Source of the DNA: an uncultured Lachnospiraceae bacterium
Lineage (GTDB): Bacteria > Bacillota > Clostridia > Lachnospirales > Lachnospiraceae
Direction: 5' to 3'
DNA: 64,000 nt
NCBI GenBank assembly: GCA_934432595.1
Contig: CAKRYR010000008.1
Span: forward strand, 1 to 64,000
Positions 40,252 through 49,252 of the stretch are shown here, piece by piece. The position numbers and the translations under genes were made by a program. The notes under the pieces were generated by a model. That model was not told where the DNA came from. It made no database searches and was given only the letters and a program-made list of their open reading frames with translations. Each line of letters begins with the position of its first letter. The stretch's first letter is position 1.

Positions 40252-41508
40252 ATGGCATTAAATGATAGACAAGTTGTAAAAGTCAAGATGTTTGGTAAGT
40301 TCTCCGTTGAATATAAATCAAAACAATTGTCATATGACGATATGCGGTCAGAAATGGTTACCAAACTATTGGCATATATTTTAGTTAATAATTCAAAAGT
40401 TATTTCAGTTCAGGAATTAATAGATGTATTGTGGGTTGATGATGAAATCAGCAACCCTATTGGTGCGTTGAAAAATCTTGTATATAGGTTAAGAAATATT
40501 CTTAAGAAAAAATTAGGTGACGAACAGTTTATTTTGTCATCGAGAGGAACTTATAGTTGGAATCCAATGTATAAAATAGAACTAGATATTGAACAGATTG
40601 AGCAGCTTTATTATAAGAGTAAAGATTCTAGTTTAACTATAAATGGAAAAATAAAAGAGCTTAAAAAAATGATGGATTTATACAGTGGAAGTATATTTAA
40701 GGTGATTTCATCAGAACACTGGGTTATCCAAATGGAAGCTTATTATAGATCTATGTATATAAGAGGAGTAGAGGAACTAATAAGTATATATGAGTCTAAA
40801 AAAATGTACAAAGAGATAAATGAATGTTGTACAATGGCTATAAGTGCTGAACCTTTAGAAGAGGAATTCTATTACTATAAAGTAAAGGCTTTAATTCGTT
40901 TAGGAAATAGAAAAGAAGCATATGCTTATTATGAGAAATCTAAGAAATATTTATGTGATAAACTTGGCATACCAGAACCAGCAAAATTAATGAAGATATA
41001 TGATGAATTCTCTAATAAAATTCAAGTTAATAATGCTAGTATAGATGATATAAACATAGAAATGAATAATCAAAGTGATAAAGGAAATAAGACCTTTATA
41101 TGTGATTACAATATAGTCTTTAGAGAGATATATAGGCTAGAACAAAGAAGAATAGAAAGATTAGGAATGTCAGAATATATGGTATTATTTACGGTAGGTA
41201 CCGTTGGAAATGCAAATAATAGAGGTGATCAAGTTACAAAATATCTGAAGAAGGCAATTGACCTACTTGGAGAAGCAATTGAAAATTCATTACGTTCTGG
41301 AGATGTCGCATCACGTTGTAGTGAATTACAATATGTAGTTTTATTACCAGATTGTCCAGAAGAAAAAGTAGATGATGTTGCGGTTAGAATTATAAATAAT
41401 TATATTGATAAATTAAGAAAAAATAAGATATATAATACTATAAATCGTAACAATATTAGGATTTTTTATGATGTAAAGTCAATTAATAAAGAAAATTTAT
41501 TGGTGTGA
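40252..41508 (+). CDS. SARP/BTAD-type regulator with a degenerate GGDEF-like domain
   Basis: 418 residues in three parts. Residues about 5-95 form an OmpR-type winged helix (VKMFGKFSVEY, then NPIGALKNLVYRLRNILKK). Residues about 100-255 are a bacterial transcriptional activator domain with helical pairs (ISAEPLEEEFYYYKVKALIRLGNRKEA). Residues about 280-418 resemble a GGDEF fold: LRSGDVASRCSELQYVVLLP aligns with the LRxxDxxxRxGGDEFxxLLP core, but GGDEF is replaced by CSELQ, so no cyclase activity is expected. It may bind a nucleotide or only dimerise. The ATG at 40252 follows GGAGG; the ATG at 40237 overlaps it. Targets unknown. Confidence 0.82.
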   Translation: MALNDRQVVKVKMFGKFSVEYKSKQLSYDDMRSEMVTKLLAYILVNNSKVISVQELIDVLWVDDEISNPIGALKNLVYRLRNILKKKLGDEQFILSSRGTYSWNPMYKIELDIEQIEQLYYKSKDSSLTINGKIKELKKMMDLYSGSIFKVISSEHWVIQMEAYYRSMYIRGVEELISIYESKKMYKEINECCTMAISAEPLEEEFYYYKVKALIRLGNRKEAYAYYEKSKKYLCDKLGIPEPAKLMKIYDEFSNKIQVNNASIDDINIEMNNQSDKGNKTFICDYNIVFREIYRLEQRRIERLGMSEYMVLFTVGTVGNANNRGDQVTKYLKKAIDLLGEAIENSLRSGDVASRCSELQYVVLLPDCPEEKVDDVAVRIINNYIDKLRKNKIYNTINRNNIRIFYDVKSINKENLLV

Positions 41509-41563
41509 CTATTATGTGACTGTTCCTATGTAAAATGTTAGCATATTAAATAATTCGTTTAAG

Positions 41564-41587
41564 AAATTGAAGGTGGGACTTCAATTT
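41564..41587 (+). terminator. Hairpin after the regulator gene
   Basis: AAATTGAAG / CTTCAATTT, 9 bp, with loop GTGGGA; only a weak T tail follows. It may end the regulator transcript. Confidence 0.45.
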
Positions 41588-41693
41588 TAGGTTTGGTAGT
41601 TTGATGCGAATTATATTAATGCACGATATATGGTTTAATATTTTTTGGGAAAATTGTTATTAAAAAAGGTTATTGCGTAGGAATTTTATTCTG

Positions 41694-41844
41694 ATAGCAA
41701 ACATGGGACGGATGTAAGCTATAAATATTTGCTAATGAAAAGGGACGGTTGCAAATATTCACGAAATAATGGAAGTTTAATATTAATTGGAGAAGAAAGA
41801 ATGTGAGTTTATTCAAAAGAATATACTTACATTCTTTCTTTTTG
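41694..41844 (+). ncRNA. Candidate RNA: twin GGGACGG hairpins plus terminator
   Basis: Hairpin 1 (41694-41722): ATAGC-aa-ACAT, loop GGGACGG, ATGT-aa-GCTAT. Hairpin 2 (41724-41759): AATATTTGC / GCAAATATT with GGGACGG again in the loop. A strong terminator ends the unit: 15-bp stem 41794-41808 / 41825-41839 and a T run. The spacing of AGCAAAC, GGGACG, AAGCTAT, CTAA and GGTTGC also recalls the c-di-GMP-I riboswitch, though the tetraloop helix is missing. Plus-strand promoter unclear. The gap 41588-42103 otherwise holds an ACCAAGC/GCTTGGT hairpin at 41880-41900 and a hydF promoter. Confidence 0.5.
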
Positions 41845-41954
41845 TCATGTAATAAGTGGGAAAAGTAATAGTTCAGACAGCACCAAGCCTTTATTGCTTG
41901 GTAACGTGCATCCATATAAAGTTTGCGGGGAAAATATTCAATATCCTTTTAGTG

Positions 41955-41983
41955 TTGACATTGACAATATGTAGCTATAAAAT
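41955..41983 (+). promoter_or_regulatory. Promoter of the hydF-aspA unit
   Basis: Perfect TTGACA, 17 bases, TAAAAT. A weaker second one (TTGACG at 42040, TATGTT at 42062) lies closer. The predicted leader contains hairpin repeat copy 3. Confidence 0.6.
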
Positions 41984-41997
41984 ATGTATGGTATTTA

Positions 41998-42027
41998 GTA
42001 ACGTTCAGCTATTGGCTGAACTGTTAT
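41998..42027 (+). repeat. Dispersed hairpin repeat, copy 3
   Basis: GTAAC + GTTCAGC / GCTGAAC + T + GTTAT around a TATTG loop. Same family as 5787 and 16488. A half copy (GTAATAGTTCAGAC) is seen at 41867-41880. Confidence 0.65.
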
Positions 42028-42103
42028 GGTATTTATGATTTGACGTTAATTTATTATAAAATATGTTATGAAGATTTAGTGGGAAGAAAATGGAGGATAC
42101 TAT

Positions 42104-43342
42104 ATGAATGATACACCGTTGGCAAATAGAGTACATATAGGTTTTTTTGGTAGGAGAAATGCTGGAAAGTCAAGTCTTGTTAATGCAGTAACAGGGCAAT
42201 CTTTAGCTGTTGTTTCTAATGTGGAGGGAACTACAACAGATCCAGTTACAAAGGCAATGGAATTGTTACCATTAGGACCCGTTGTTATAATAGATACTCC
42301 AGGATTAGATGATGAAGGTGAGCTAGGTATGCTTAGAGTAAAAAAAAGCTACCAGATGCTTAATAAAACAGATATTGCTGTAGTTGTAATTGATTCTGTT
42401 AGTGGAGTAACAGATGCAGATAGAGAGATAATTAGTTTAATAAATAAGAAAAACATCCCTTTAATTGTTGCATATAACAAAGTTGATACTTCTGATGAAA
42501 AAGAACAACAAGATATTAAGAATAAGTTGAGTGCAAGTTTAGAGGGACAGTTGGTTAATAATGAAATTACCGTTAGTGCAATAAAAGGATACAATATAGA
42601 TAAATTAAAAGAAATGATAGCTGCTAATGGTAAAGCAGAAGATAATAAGTTAAGAATAATAGGCGATTTAATTAATCCATCAGATTTTGTTGTACTTGTT
42701 GTACCTATTGATAAGGCTGCCCCAAAGGGTAGATTAATTCTTCCACAACAACAGACTATTAGGGATATATTAGAGTCTGATGCAACAGCGATTGTTGTTA
42801 AAGAATATGAACTTAGAGATACGTTAATGAATCTAGGGAGAAAACCCAAAGTAGTTATAACAGATAGTCAAGTTTTTGCAAAAGTTTCTGCAGATACCCC
42901 ATTAGATGTCTATTTAACATCTTTTTCCATATTGTTTGCAAGATATAAAGGAAATTTGGAGGAAAATGTACGAGGTGCAAAAGTCATAGATGAGTTAAAG
43001 GATGGAGATAATGTTTTAATTTCTGAAGGTTGTACTCATCATAGACAATGTGATGATATAGGTACTGTTAAAATCCCAAGGTGGTTGCGTAACTATACAC
43101 ATAAAAATTTAAATTTAGAATATACATCAGGAACAGAATTTCCAAGTGATTTATCAAAATATAGTTTGATTATTCATTGTGGAGGGTGTATGTTAAATGA
43201 ACGTGAAATGAAATATAGATTAGCTTGTGCTAAGGATCAGAATGTGCCGATGACTAATTATGGTATTGCAATTGCGTATATGCAAGGAATATTAAAAAGA
43301 AGCTTGGAGATTTTTCCTGGAATACATGATATTATAGATTAG
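42104..43342 (+). CDS. hydF: [FeFe]-hydrogenase maturation GTPase HydF
   Basis: 412 residues. The N-terminal GTPase has P-loop GRRNAGKS (16-23), DTPGLDD and NKVD. The C-terminal third has the iron-sulfur ligands specific to HydF: Cys-x-His in EGCTHHRQCDD and HCGGCMLNERE, i.e. CxHx(n)HCxxC. HydF is the scaffold that receives the 2Fe subcluster built by the radical-SAM enzymes HydE and HydG and hands it to apo-hydrogenase. HydE and HydG are not in this window. GGAGG precedes the ATG. aspA begins 13 bases downstream, a pairing also recalled from other hydrogenase maturation loci. Its presence implies an H2-metabolising anaerobe. Confidence 0.95.
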   Translation: MNDTPLANRVHIGFFGRRNAGKSSLVNAVTGQSLAVVSNVEGTTTDPVTKAMELLPLGPVVIIDTPGLDDEGELGMLRVKKSYQMLNKTDIAVVVIDSVSGVTDADREIISLINKKNIPLIVAYNKVDTSDEKEQQDIKNKLSASLEGQLVNNEITVSAIKGYNIDKLKEMIAANGKAEDNKLRIIGDLINPSDFVVLVVPIDKAAPKGRLILPQQQTIRDILESDATAIVVKEYELRDTLMNLGRKPKVVITDSQVFAKVSADTPLDVYLTSFSILFARYKGNLEENVRGAKVIDELKDGDNVLISEGCTHHRQCDDIGTVKIPRWLRNYTHKNLNLEYTSGTEFPSDLSKYSLIIHCGGCMLNEREMKYRLACAKDQNVPMTNYGIAIAYMQGILKRSLEIFPGIHDIID

Positions 43343-43355
43343 CGGGTTTTAGACG

Positions 43356-44684
43356 ATGAATGAAAAAAAGAATAATATAGTAGATAAAAGTATTTATTAT
43401 GGTGATGAAACTTTAAATGCTATTAATAATTTTGATTTAAAGAATAAGAAAACAAATATGGAGCTAATATATGCAATAGTAATTGTTAAGAAGGCTGTTG
43501 CAAATACTTATATAAAATTAGATATTAATAAGGATAAATATTTAGCTATAGACAAGGCATGTGACGATATTTTACAAGGCAAATATGATGATAGCTTTTG
43601 TATAGAAGCACTACAAGGTGGGGCAGGTACTTCAACTAATATGAATGTAAATGAAGTTATTTCTAGTGTGGCACTTGAAATATTGGGTGAAGATATTCAC
43701 AATTATAATATAATTCATCCTATTGATGATGTGAATAAAGGACAATCAACTAATGATGTTTATCCAACGGCACTTCGAATAGCTTGTATTAAGCAACTAA
43801 GGATATTAAGTGAAGAATGTGCAAAATTGCAGGAAACATTACAAAATAAAGAACAAGAATTTGCCGATATAGAGAAGATAGGTAGAACTCAGTTAATGGA
43901 CGCTGTTAAAATTACTTTAGGTGAAGAATTTGGAGCATATGCTCAGTCTATTGCTAGGGATAGATGGAGAATTTATAAAATAGAAGAGCGATTAAGACAA
44001 GTAAATATGGGCGGAACAGCAATTGGAAATAGTATTAATGCTAATAGAAAATATATGTTTGAGGTTATAGAACAACTTAGAAAATTAACTGGTATGGGGT
44101 TAGCTAGAGCAGAGTATCCAATAGATATAACACAAAATAATGATGTATTTGTTGAAGTGTCTGGCTTACTTAAGGCACTATCTGTTAATTTATCTAAGAT
44201 AGCTGGTGATTTGAGACTGATGAATTCTGGACCTAATGGGGGCATAGGAGAGATAAAATTAATGCCTATGCAAATGGGAAGTACCATTATGCCAGGTAAG
44301 GTTAATCCTGTAATCCCAGAAATGATAATGGAAGTAGCTATGAAAGTTATGTCTAATGATTATGCTATTACTATGGCTGCATCAAGAGGTGAATTTGAAT
44401 TAAATGCATTTTTACCATTAATAGCAGACTGCATTTTGGAAAACTTGGATTTACTTATAAATGGGGTTAAAATTTTTAGAGAAAAATGTGTTGAGACATT
44501 GGTTGCAAATGAGGAAAAGTGTAGAGATAATTTAAACAAAACGTATTGGTTTGCAACAGAATATGTTCCAATATTAGGATATAATGTAGTAGCAGAGACA
44601 ATCAAAAATAATGGTGCAGAAGATAATACAGCACTTAATAATAGATTAAAACAGATGCTGGGAAAAAACAATAATCCAGAATAA
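43356..44684 (+). CDS. aspA: Aspartate ammonia-lyase (fumarase/aspartase superfamily)
   Basis: 442 residues, slightly shorter than the 468 of E. coli AspA. Superfamily marks: GGAGTSTNMNVNEV, STNDVYPTA, GRTQLMDAV and the signature loop GSTIMPGKVNPV (about 309-320) with the catalytic serine region. It would reversibly split L-aspartate to fumarate and ammonia. It lies 13 bases after hydF and is surely in the same transcript. One attractive but unproven link is ammonium supply for the azadithiolate bridge of the hydrogenase cofactor. Related lyases (argininosuccinate, adenylosuccinate, fumarase) are excluded only by motif detail, so the substrate is likely but not certain. Confidence 0.87.
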   Translation: MNEKKNNIVDKSIYYGDETLNAINNFDLKNKKTNMELIYAIVIVKKAVANTYIKLDINKDKYLAIDKACDDILQGKYDDSFCIEALQGGAGTSTNMNVNEVISSVALEILGEDIHNYNIIHPIDDVNKGQSTNDVYPTALRIACIKQLRILSEECAKLQETLQNKEQEFADIEKIGRTQLMDAVKITLGEEFGAYAQSIARDRWRIYKIEERLRQVNMGGTAIGNSINANRKYMFEVIEQLRKLTGMGLARAEYPIDITQNNDVFVEVSGLLKALSVNLSKIAGDLRLMNSGPNGGIGEIKLMPMQMGSTIMPGKVNPVIPEMIMEVAMKVMSNDYAITMAASRGEFELNAFLPLIADCILENLDLLINGVKIFREKCVETLVANEEKCRDNLNKTYWFATEYVPILGYNVVAETIKNNGAEDNTALNNRLKQMLGKNNNPE

Positions 44685-44704
44685 TTAAATAAAGGAGAGG
44701 TGAA

Positions 44705-46045
44705 ATGTTTAAAAAGATTAATAAACTATCACAACCAAGAATTTTTGCGTTAGGTTTTTTCTTTGTTATTGCGATTGGAACCTTGTTGCTTAGTTTACCG
44801 ATTGCTGTAAAACCAGGGGAAGAAATAAGCTTTTTAAATTCTTTATTTACTGCAACGAGTGCAACTTGTGTTACAGGGCTTGTGGTAGTTGACACTGTTA
44901 CTCACTGGTCTATATTTGGTCAATTGGTTATTTTATTAATGATTCAAATAGGTGGCCTAGGATTTATGACAATAGGTGTTATTTTCTCATTATTCTTAAG
45001 AAAGAAAATAGGACTTAGAACGAGGGGAATGCTTCAGGAAAGTATAAATGCTGAAAAATTAGGTGGTATTATTAGATTAACCAAAAAAATGATAGGTGGA
45101 ACTATTATTATTGAAGGATTAGGGGCGATTATCCTTGCATTCAGATTTATACCAGAGTTAGGTGTTATTAGAGGTATATATTATGGAATTTTTCATTCTA
45201 TATCAGCTTTTTGCAATGCTGGTTTTGATTTGTTTGGATATCAGTCACCATATAATTCTTTAGTAGAGTATGTTGCAGATCCTACAATAAATATTATTAT
45301 TATGTTACTAATAATTATAGGTGGACTTGGTTTTGTAGTTTGGGATGATATTACATGTAATGGTTTGAAAGTTAAGAAATATAAGCTACATACAAAATTA
45401 GTTCTTGTAACAACAACATTTTTAATAATTGCAGGAGCATTATTATATTATATTTTTGAAAAAGATAATTTATATGCTAATGCATCTGCTAAGGAAACAT
45501 TTTTTGGAACGTTGTTTAGCTCAGTAACTGCAAGAACTGCAGGATTTAATACTACAGACATTGCATCTATGACAGAAAGTAGTAAGTTGCTTACGACTGT
45601 TTTGATGTTTATAGGAGGTAGTCCAGGTTCAACTGCAGGTGGTGTGAAAACTATTACTGTAGCAGTATTAATAATATATGTGTGGAATAATCTTCGTAAT
45701 ACAAGAGGATGTAATGCATTCTCAAGAAGAATTGATGATATAGCAATTAAGAAGGCAAGTATTGTTGCTGTTATTAATTTGGTAATGGCTATTATAGCAT
45801 CTTTAGCTCTTACTCATTTACAGGATGAACCATTATCAGATATATTGTTAGAAGTATTTTCTGCAATAGGAACAGTAGGATTATCATCAGGAATAACAAG
45901 AGATATGACTACTATATCAAGAATAATATTAATTGCACTTATGTATTATGGACGAATTGGTGGTATGTCATTTGCATTATCTTTCACAGATAGAAAGAAA
46001 GTTGCACCTGTACAATTGCCTACAGAAAAAATTATGATAGGATAA
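44705..46045 (+). CDS. ktrB: Potassium uptake channel subunit (KtrB/TrkH)
   Basis: 446 residues, the KtrB length. Four M1-P-M2 units each keep a selectivity-filter glycine: TCVTGLVV, CNAGFDLF, RTAGFNTT and TVGLSSGI. There are about ten hydrophobic helices. It conducts K+ with Na+ or ATP-linked gating by the cytoplasmic RCK ring encoded next. GGAGAGG precedes the ATG; it starts 20 bases after aspA and could share that transcript. Confidence 0.93.
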   Translation: MFKKINKLSQPRIFALGFFFVIAIGTLLLSLPIAVKPGEEISFLNSLFTATSATCVTGLVVVDTVTHWSIFGQLVILLMIQIGGLGFMTIGVIFSLFLRKKIGLRTRGMLQESINAEKLGGIIRLTKKMIGGTIIIEGLGAIILAFRFIPELGVIRGIYYGIFHSISAFCNAGFDLFGYQSPYNSLVEYVADPTINIIIMLLIIIGGLGFVVWDDITCNGLKVKKYKLHTKLVLVTTTFLIIAGALLYYIFEKDNLYANASAKETFFGTLFSSVTARTAGFNTTDIASMTESSKLLTTVLMFIGGSPGSTAGGVKTITVAVLIIYVWNNLRNTRGCNAFSRRIDDIAIKKASIVAVINLVMAIIASLALTHLQDEPLSDILLEVFSAIGTVGLSSGITRDMTTISRIILIALMYYGRIGGMSFALSFTDRKKVAPVQLPTEKIMIG

Positions 46046-46116
46046 TATTAATACTTAATTTTTAAAGGAATACGTTTTGGATATAATAGGTTCGAAAACG
46101 ATAAATGGAGGAAATT

Positions 46117-46767
46117 ATGAAAAGTATGTTAATTATAGGGCTAGGTAGATTTGGTCATCATTTATGTAGAAACCTAGTTGATTTAGACAATGAAGTAATG
46201 ATTATTGATGAAAGAGAAGAAGTTTTGGATGATTTGCTTCCTATTGTTACTACAGCTAAAATAGGAGACTGTACTAATCCAGAAGTATTAGAGAGTATAG
46301 GTGTTAGTAACTTTGATATATGTTTTGTATGTATAGGAAGTAACTTCCAAAGCAGCTTAGAGATTACTAGCTTACTTAAGGAGCAAGGTGCAAATTATGT
46401 AGTTAGTAAGACCAATAGAGATATTCAAGCTAAGTTTTTATTAAGAAATGGAGCAGATGAAGTTATTTATCCTGATAGAGATATAGCTGAAAAGGAAGCA
46501 ATAAGACTTAGTGCAAATCATGTATTTGATTATATTGAATTGAATGATGAATATTCAATATACGAAATTCCACCTTTAAAGGAATGGCTAGGAAAATCTA
46601 TAATGCAAGTTAATTTCCGTGCAAAATATAATATTAATATTCTAGGAATTAAAGAAGGAGCAGATACACAATTGTTACCAATGCCTGACCATGTGTTCCA
46701 AGAAAATCAGCATTTAATGGTAATTGGTAAAAAAGTAGATATTGATAGAATATTAAAACAGTTATAG
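46117..46767 (+). CDS. ktrA: Potassium uptake regulatory subunit (KtrA/TrkA, single RCK)
   Basis: 216 residues: RCK_N Rossmann domain with GLGRFGHHLCRNL (about 6-18) and acidic IIDEREE that binds NAD(H) or ATP/ADP, then an RCK_C domain (about 135-216). The single-RCK size matches KtrA rather than the double-RCK E. coli TrkA. It forms an octameric ring that gates KtrB. The ATG at 46117 has GGAGG 5-6 bases upstream; an ATG at 46105 overlaps that site. A TATAAT at 46082-46087 may give it an extra promoter. Confidence 0.93.
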   Translation: MKSMLIIGLGRFGHHLCRNLVDLDNEVMIIDEREEVLDDLLPIVTTAKIGDCTNPEVLESIGVSNFDICFVCIGSNFQSSLEITSLLKEQGANYVVSKTNRDIQAKFLLRNGADEVIYPDRDIAEKEAIRLSANHVFDYIELNDEYSIYEIPPLKEWLGKSIMQVNFRAKYNINILGIKEGADTQLLPMPDHVFQENQHLMVIGKKVDIDRILKQL

Positions 46768-46776
46768 GAAGAAAAA

Positions 46777-47358
46777 ATGGCAAAGTTATATTTTAAATAT
46801 GGGGCTATGGGAAGTTCAAAAACAGCACAAGCATTAATTACAAAGTTTAATTATGAAGAAAGAGGAATGAAAGTTTGGATTGCAAAACCTTCTATAGATA
46901 GTAGGGATGGGGAAAATATAATTCAATCAAGAATTGGACTTAAGACAGAAGCTTACGTTATATCGGAAGATGAAAATATATACAGAACATTTCAAATGTT
47001 AAGAGAACGATATGATGTTGTTATTATTGATGAGGCTCAATTTCTTACAGAGGAGCAAGTAAATCAATTAGGTAATATAGTAATTCAACTTAAGGTTCCA
47101 GTTATGTGTTTTGGATTAAAGACAGATTTTCAGACAAAGATGTTTCCAGGAAGTAAAAGGCTATTTGAGATAGCAGAGTCTATATCCGAAATAAAAACTA
47201 TATGTAAGTGTGGAAAGAAGGCAACTGTTAATGCTAGAATAGATAGTTTTGGTAATATTATAACAGAAGGCGAGCAAGTAGAACTTGGAGGAAACGATAA
47301 ATATATTGCTATGTGCTATAAATGTTACCTCGAAGCAATAAGAGAAAGAAATGTATGA
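46777..47358 (+). CDS. tdk: Thymidine kinase (type II)
   Basis: 193 residues. P-loop of type II kinases GAMGSSKTAQA (about 9-19), Walker B VIIDEAQFL with the catalytic glutamate, and four zinc cysteines in CKCGKKA and CYKCY. It phosphorylates thymidine (and deoxyuridine) to the monophosphate in the pyrimidine salvage route. It begins 9 bases after ktrA. A pyrimidine-nucleoside phosphorylase gene lies 3 kb downstream, so salvage functions are near but separate. Confidence 0.95.
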   Translation: MAKLYFKYGAMGSSKTAQALITKFNYEERGMKVWIAKPSIDSRDGENIIQSRIGLKTEAYVISEDENIYRTFQMLRERYDVVIIDEAQFLTEEQVNQLGNIVIQLKVPVMCFGLKTDFQTKMFPGSKRLFEIAESISEIKTICKCGKKATVNARIDSFGNIITEGEQVELGGNDKYIAMCYKCYLEAIRERNV

Positions 47359-47425
47359 CATTTCAACTAAAAAGTTCGAAAAAATTATACAATTATTAAA
47401 AAAATCGCATATTGCACAAATAGTT

Positions 47426-47468
47426 AAAATAACCAAGAGAATATCAAACATTCTTTTGGTTATTTTGC
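47426..47468 (+). terminator. Terminator of the hydF-tdk stretch
   Basis: AAAATAACCAAGAGAAT / ATTCTTTTGGTTATTTT, 17 bp with one G-T pair, seven-base loop, tail of T. Confidence 0.88.
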
Positions 47469-47588
47469 TTAAATAAGAATAAAAAAATTATAAATAATCA
47501 CTAAAAACTCATATTTATTCACTTGTTATTGCAAAAATATGTAAATTAAAAATGAAAAAATTACCAAAAAATGTAGGGCTTTGGCGAT

Positions 47589-47616
47589 TTGACTTTGTGT
47601 ATATTTAAAGTATAAT
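47589..47616 (+). promoter_or_regulatory. Promoter of the papain-like protease gene
   Basis: TTGACT, 16 bases, TATAAT; leader about 38 bases with AGGAGG. Confidence 0.6.
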
Positions 47617-47660
47617 TAATAAAAAGATTACATAAATACTAACATAGGAGGACGATAATT

Positions 47661-49217
47661 ATGAGGAAATTAAAGACAACATTGGGAACTACAGCAGTTG
47701 CATTTGCAGTATTGGCTACAAGTGTTTTAGGTGGAACATCAGTAGCATTTGCTGGAAATACACAGAGTAAGTTGACTGGTAATTCTGTTGAAGAGCGTGT
47801 ATTCGGAAACATTGAATTAACAGATGAAGAAAGACAATGGTTAGAGGATAACACTAAGACAATTAGTGATGTTAGTGATTTGAAGGAATTTTATAGCGAG
47901 TCAGGAAGCAATTATTTAAATAATGTAAAAAGAGGTGGAGGAGTAGCTAGATCTGTAGATAATACAAAGAATAAGTATTTCCCAGCAATAGGAGATCAAG
48001 GTTCTATTGGTTCATGCGGAAGCTGGTCAATGACTTATCTTCAAGCTTCATATACATTTAATAAAGCAAGAGATTTAGATGGTAAGGATACAAAGAATGT
48101 TATGTCACCAATGTGGACATACAATATGACAAATCAAGGAGGGAATAATGGTTCAACTTTAGTTGATATAGTTTATCTTTTGTCAGAGATTGGTGCAGTA
48201 TCAATTGAGGATGTACCTGCGTACACAACAACTTTTAATAGATATCAATATGGGGACTTACATGCAAGGGACGGTCTTTGGTTAAAAGCTCAAGAAAATA
48301 AAATTAATGATGCTTTTATTGTAGATTTAAAGACTGAGAAGCAACAAACTCCAATTACTAGTCCAGATGATACTGATTTGGATACTATCAAAATGTTATT
48401 AGATAGTGGAGAGATCTTAACTGCATCATCATATGCTTATAAATGGAAAACTGAGAAGATTCAAGCGAACTCAGAAGTTCCTGGAAATGCTGAGCATGTT
48501 GGAGAACAAATTGTATCTAGAAATGATGGATACCAATATGGTGGTCACAGAATAACAATCGTTGGTTATGATGATGATATTTGGGTTGATATTAATAAAA
48601 ATGGTAAAGTAGAAGAAGGCGAAAAGGGTGCTTTCAAGATTGCAAACTCTTGGGGAGAAGAGTGGGGAAATGATGGTTGTATATGGTTCTCATATGATTC
48701 AGTTAACCCAGTTTCAAGCGTAAAGAATACTTCTTCAATTAATTTATCAAGTGGTAGAACAGTTTCACTTATGGATATTGTTGCAATGGCAGCAGCTCCA
48801 CAAGAGGACAAGTCAAATACTTATGCAGAGTTCACTATGAATAGTGCAAAAGCTAATACTGTTAAAGTTGATATTACAGCAACAGATGCTGCTGGTAATA
48901 AAACTACTTATGGTGTTACACCTTTTAAATCATCAAATATGTATTATTCAGTTGGACCTTGTGGATTTGATGGAACTAATAATGCAACAGATGGAACATT
49001 TACAATTGATTTGAGAAATGTTGTTGCAGATTTAACACCAGATACAATTAATGATTATACTTGGTCAATTACATTTACTGATTCTACAAATGATGCAGCA
49101 ACTTTAGTTGTAAAAGATGTAAAATTACTTGATACTTTAAATGGTATTACATATGCATCTGATTTAACAGAGAATGTTTCTGTTAATGCTTCTAGTGCTA
49201 CAGTAAATATTAAATAA
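47661..49217 (+). CDS. Secreted papain-family (C1) cysteine protease
   Basis: 518 residues. A signal peptide (about 1-31, ending SVAFA) precedes a short pro-region and a C1 catalytic domain (about 105-355). The oxyanion Gln and nucleophile Cys lie in GDQGSIGSCGSW, the His in GGHRITIVGYDDD, and the Asn in IANSWGEEWG, i.e. the full papain triad. A C-terminal Ala/Thr/Asp-rich beta domain of about 130 residues ends VNASSATVNIK, with no membrane anchor. AGGAGG precedes the ATG. It stands alone between two strong terminators. With the C39-like protease and two subtilases it is the fourth secreted protease in this window. Confidence 0.92.
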   Translation: MRKLKTTLGTTAVAFAVLATSVLGGTSVAFAGNTQSKLTGNSVEERVFGNIELTDEERQWLEDNTKTISDVSDLKEFYSESGSNYLNNVKRGGGVARSVDNTKNKYFPAIGDQGSIGSCGSWSMTYLQASYTFNKARDLDGKDTKNVMSPMWTYNMTNQGGNNGSTLVDIVYLLSEIGAVSIEDVPAYTTTFNRYQYGDLHARDGLWLKAQENKINDAFIVDLKTEKQQTPITSPDDTDLDTIKMLLDSGEILTASSYAYKWKTEKIQANSEVPGNAEHVGEQIVSRNDGYQYGGHRITIVGYDDDIWVDINKNGKVEEGEKGAFKIANSWGEEWGNDGCIWFSYDSVNPVSSVKNTSSINLSSGRTVSLMDIVAMAAAPQEDKSNTYAEFTMNSAKANTVKVDITATDAAGNKTTYGVTPFKSSNMYYSVGPCGFDGTNNATDGTFTIDLRNVVADLTPDTINDYTWSITFTDSTNDAATLVVKDVKLLDTLNGITYASDLTENVSVNASSATVNIK

Positions 49218-49252
49218 ATTACATAATTTTATCCTATCTAATAAAAATAAAG

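Noticed and set aside
41670..41915. 81-residue minus-strand frame
   Set aside because: It crosses the hairpin and terminator region, has no ribosome-binding site and no protein-like composition.
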